Source of the DNA: an uncultured Bifidobacterium sp.
GTDB taxonomy: Bacteria > Actinomycetota > Actinomycetes > Actinomycetales > Bifidobacteriaceae
Reading direction: 5' to 3'
DNA: 6,515 nt
Assembly (NCBI RefSeq): GCF_959020145.1
Contig: NZ_CAUEQY010000051.1
Location: 1-6,515 of the forward strand
The notes beneath the pieces were generated by a model, which was not told the DNA's origin, made no database searches, and saw only the letters and a list, made by a program, of their open reading frames with translations. A program made the translations under genes and the position numbers. Positions 6,325 through 6,515 of this stretch are shown here, one piece after another (the stretch's first letter is position 1; every line of letters begins with the position of its first letter).

Positions 6325-6365
6325 AGGGCGGTCACTTGCGTATATGCGTAGGTGACCGCCTTTTT
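6325..6365 (+). terminator. Strong rho-independent terminator of fhs
   Basis: GGCGGTCAC (6327-6335) and GTGACCGCC (6352-6360) form a perfect 9-bp stem, extendable by a G-U and an A-U pair, with a 16-nt loop. TTTTT (6361-6365) follows directly. It is 36 nt after the fhs stop and is the clearest terminator here. Confidence 0.92.
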
Positions 6366-6389
6366 GCACCTTAATTTCGGCGGTTTCTA

Positions 6390-6513
6390 GCGAACGTCGC
6401 AACGCCATGACCTCGAAGGAACGGTGGAAACTTCGTCAGAAGTTGACGCCCCGAACCGTGAGGCGGGGAACACGGTGTGTTTCCCGTAGGTGAGGTGAGA
6501 GGTTCGCAATATG
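6390..6513 (+). promoter_or_regulatory. Possible structured leader of the next gene
   Basis: No known gene or RNA family is recognised here. Several complementary segments are visible: GCGAAC (6390-6395) with GTTCGC (6502-6507) enclosing the region; AACTTC (6429-6434) with GAAGTT (6439-6444), loop GTCA; and GGGAACAC (6466-6473) with GTGTTTCCC (6477-6485), one bulge and loop GGT. GAGAGG (6497-6502) is 8 nt before an ATG at 6511-6513, which could be the next gene's start, though only five bases are visible. Short pairings like these also arise by chance in GC-rich DNA. Confidence 0.25.
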
Positions 6514-6515
6514 GG

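Noticed and set aside
6407..6493. 28-codon basic ORF starting at ATG 6407
   Set aside because: There is no ribosome binding site, it overlaps the complementary segments of the possible leader, and it shows no recognisable family feature.

Overview
The window looks like a chromosomal housekeeping segment from a Bifidobacterium or close relative. This is inferred from moderately high GC with G/C-biased third codon positions, AAAGGAG-type ribosome binding sites, the sequence character of the Enzyme I and C69 dipeptidase proteins, and an unusually short (505-residue) formate--tetrahydrofolate ligase. The genus is a recognition-based call, not a database match. I see no mobile element, CRISPR array, tRNA or rRNA.

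Layout. (1) Positions 1-212, minus strand: the 5' part of ptsH (HPr), running off the left edge. (2) 213-543: a 331-base divergent intergenic region with candidate promoters for both pts genes, a palindrome between them and a leader of about 150 nt before ptsI. (3) 544-2193: ptsI (Enzyme I), followed by an inverted repeat and a probable terminator. (4) 2385-2942: a YbhB/YbcL-type PEBP-family protein. (5) 2943-3074: an AT-rich gap with an 11-bp inverted repeat around a candidate promoter. (6) 3075-4667: a C69 (PepD-type) dipeptidase, then a terminator. (7) 4773-6290: fhs, then a strong terminator. (8) 6366-6515: a non-coding tail with several short complementary segments and a possible start codon for the next gene at 6511.

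Functionally, HPr and Enzyme I are the general phosphotransfer proteins of the PEP-dependent sugar phosphotransferase system and act together. The other three genes (ligand-binding PEBP fold, cytoplasmic dipeptidase, one-carbon metabolism) have no evident pathway link to the PTS or to each other. Terminators after ptsI, pepD and fhs suggest mostly single-gene transcription units. No new multi-gene system is evident. The most interesting signals are regulatory: the shared ptsH/ptsI operator candidate, a recurring GATTTCCGC motif near gene starts, the operator-like repeat before the dipeptidase gene, and the possibly structured leader at the right edge.
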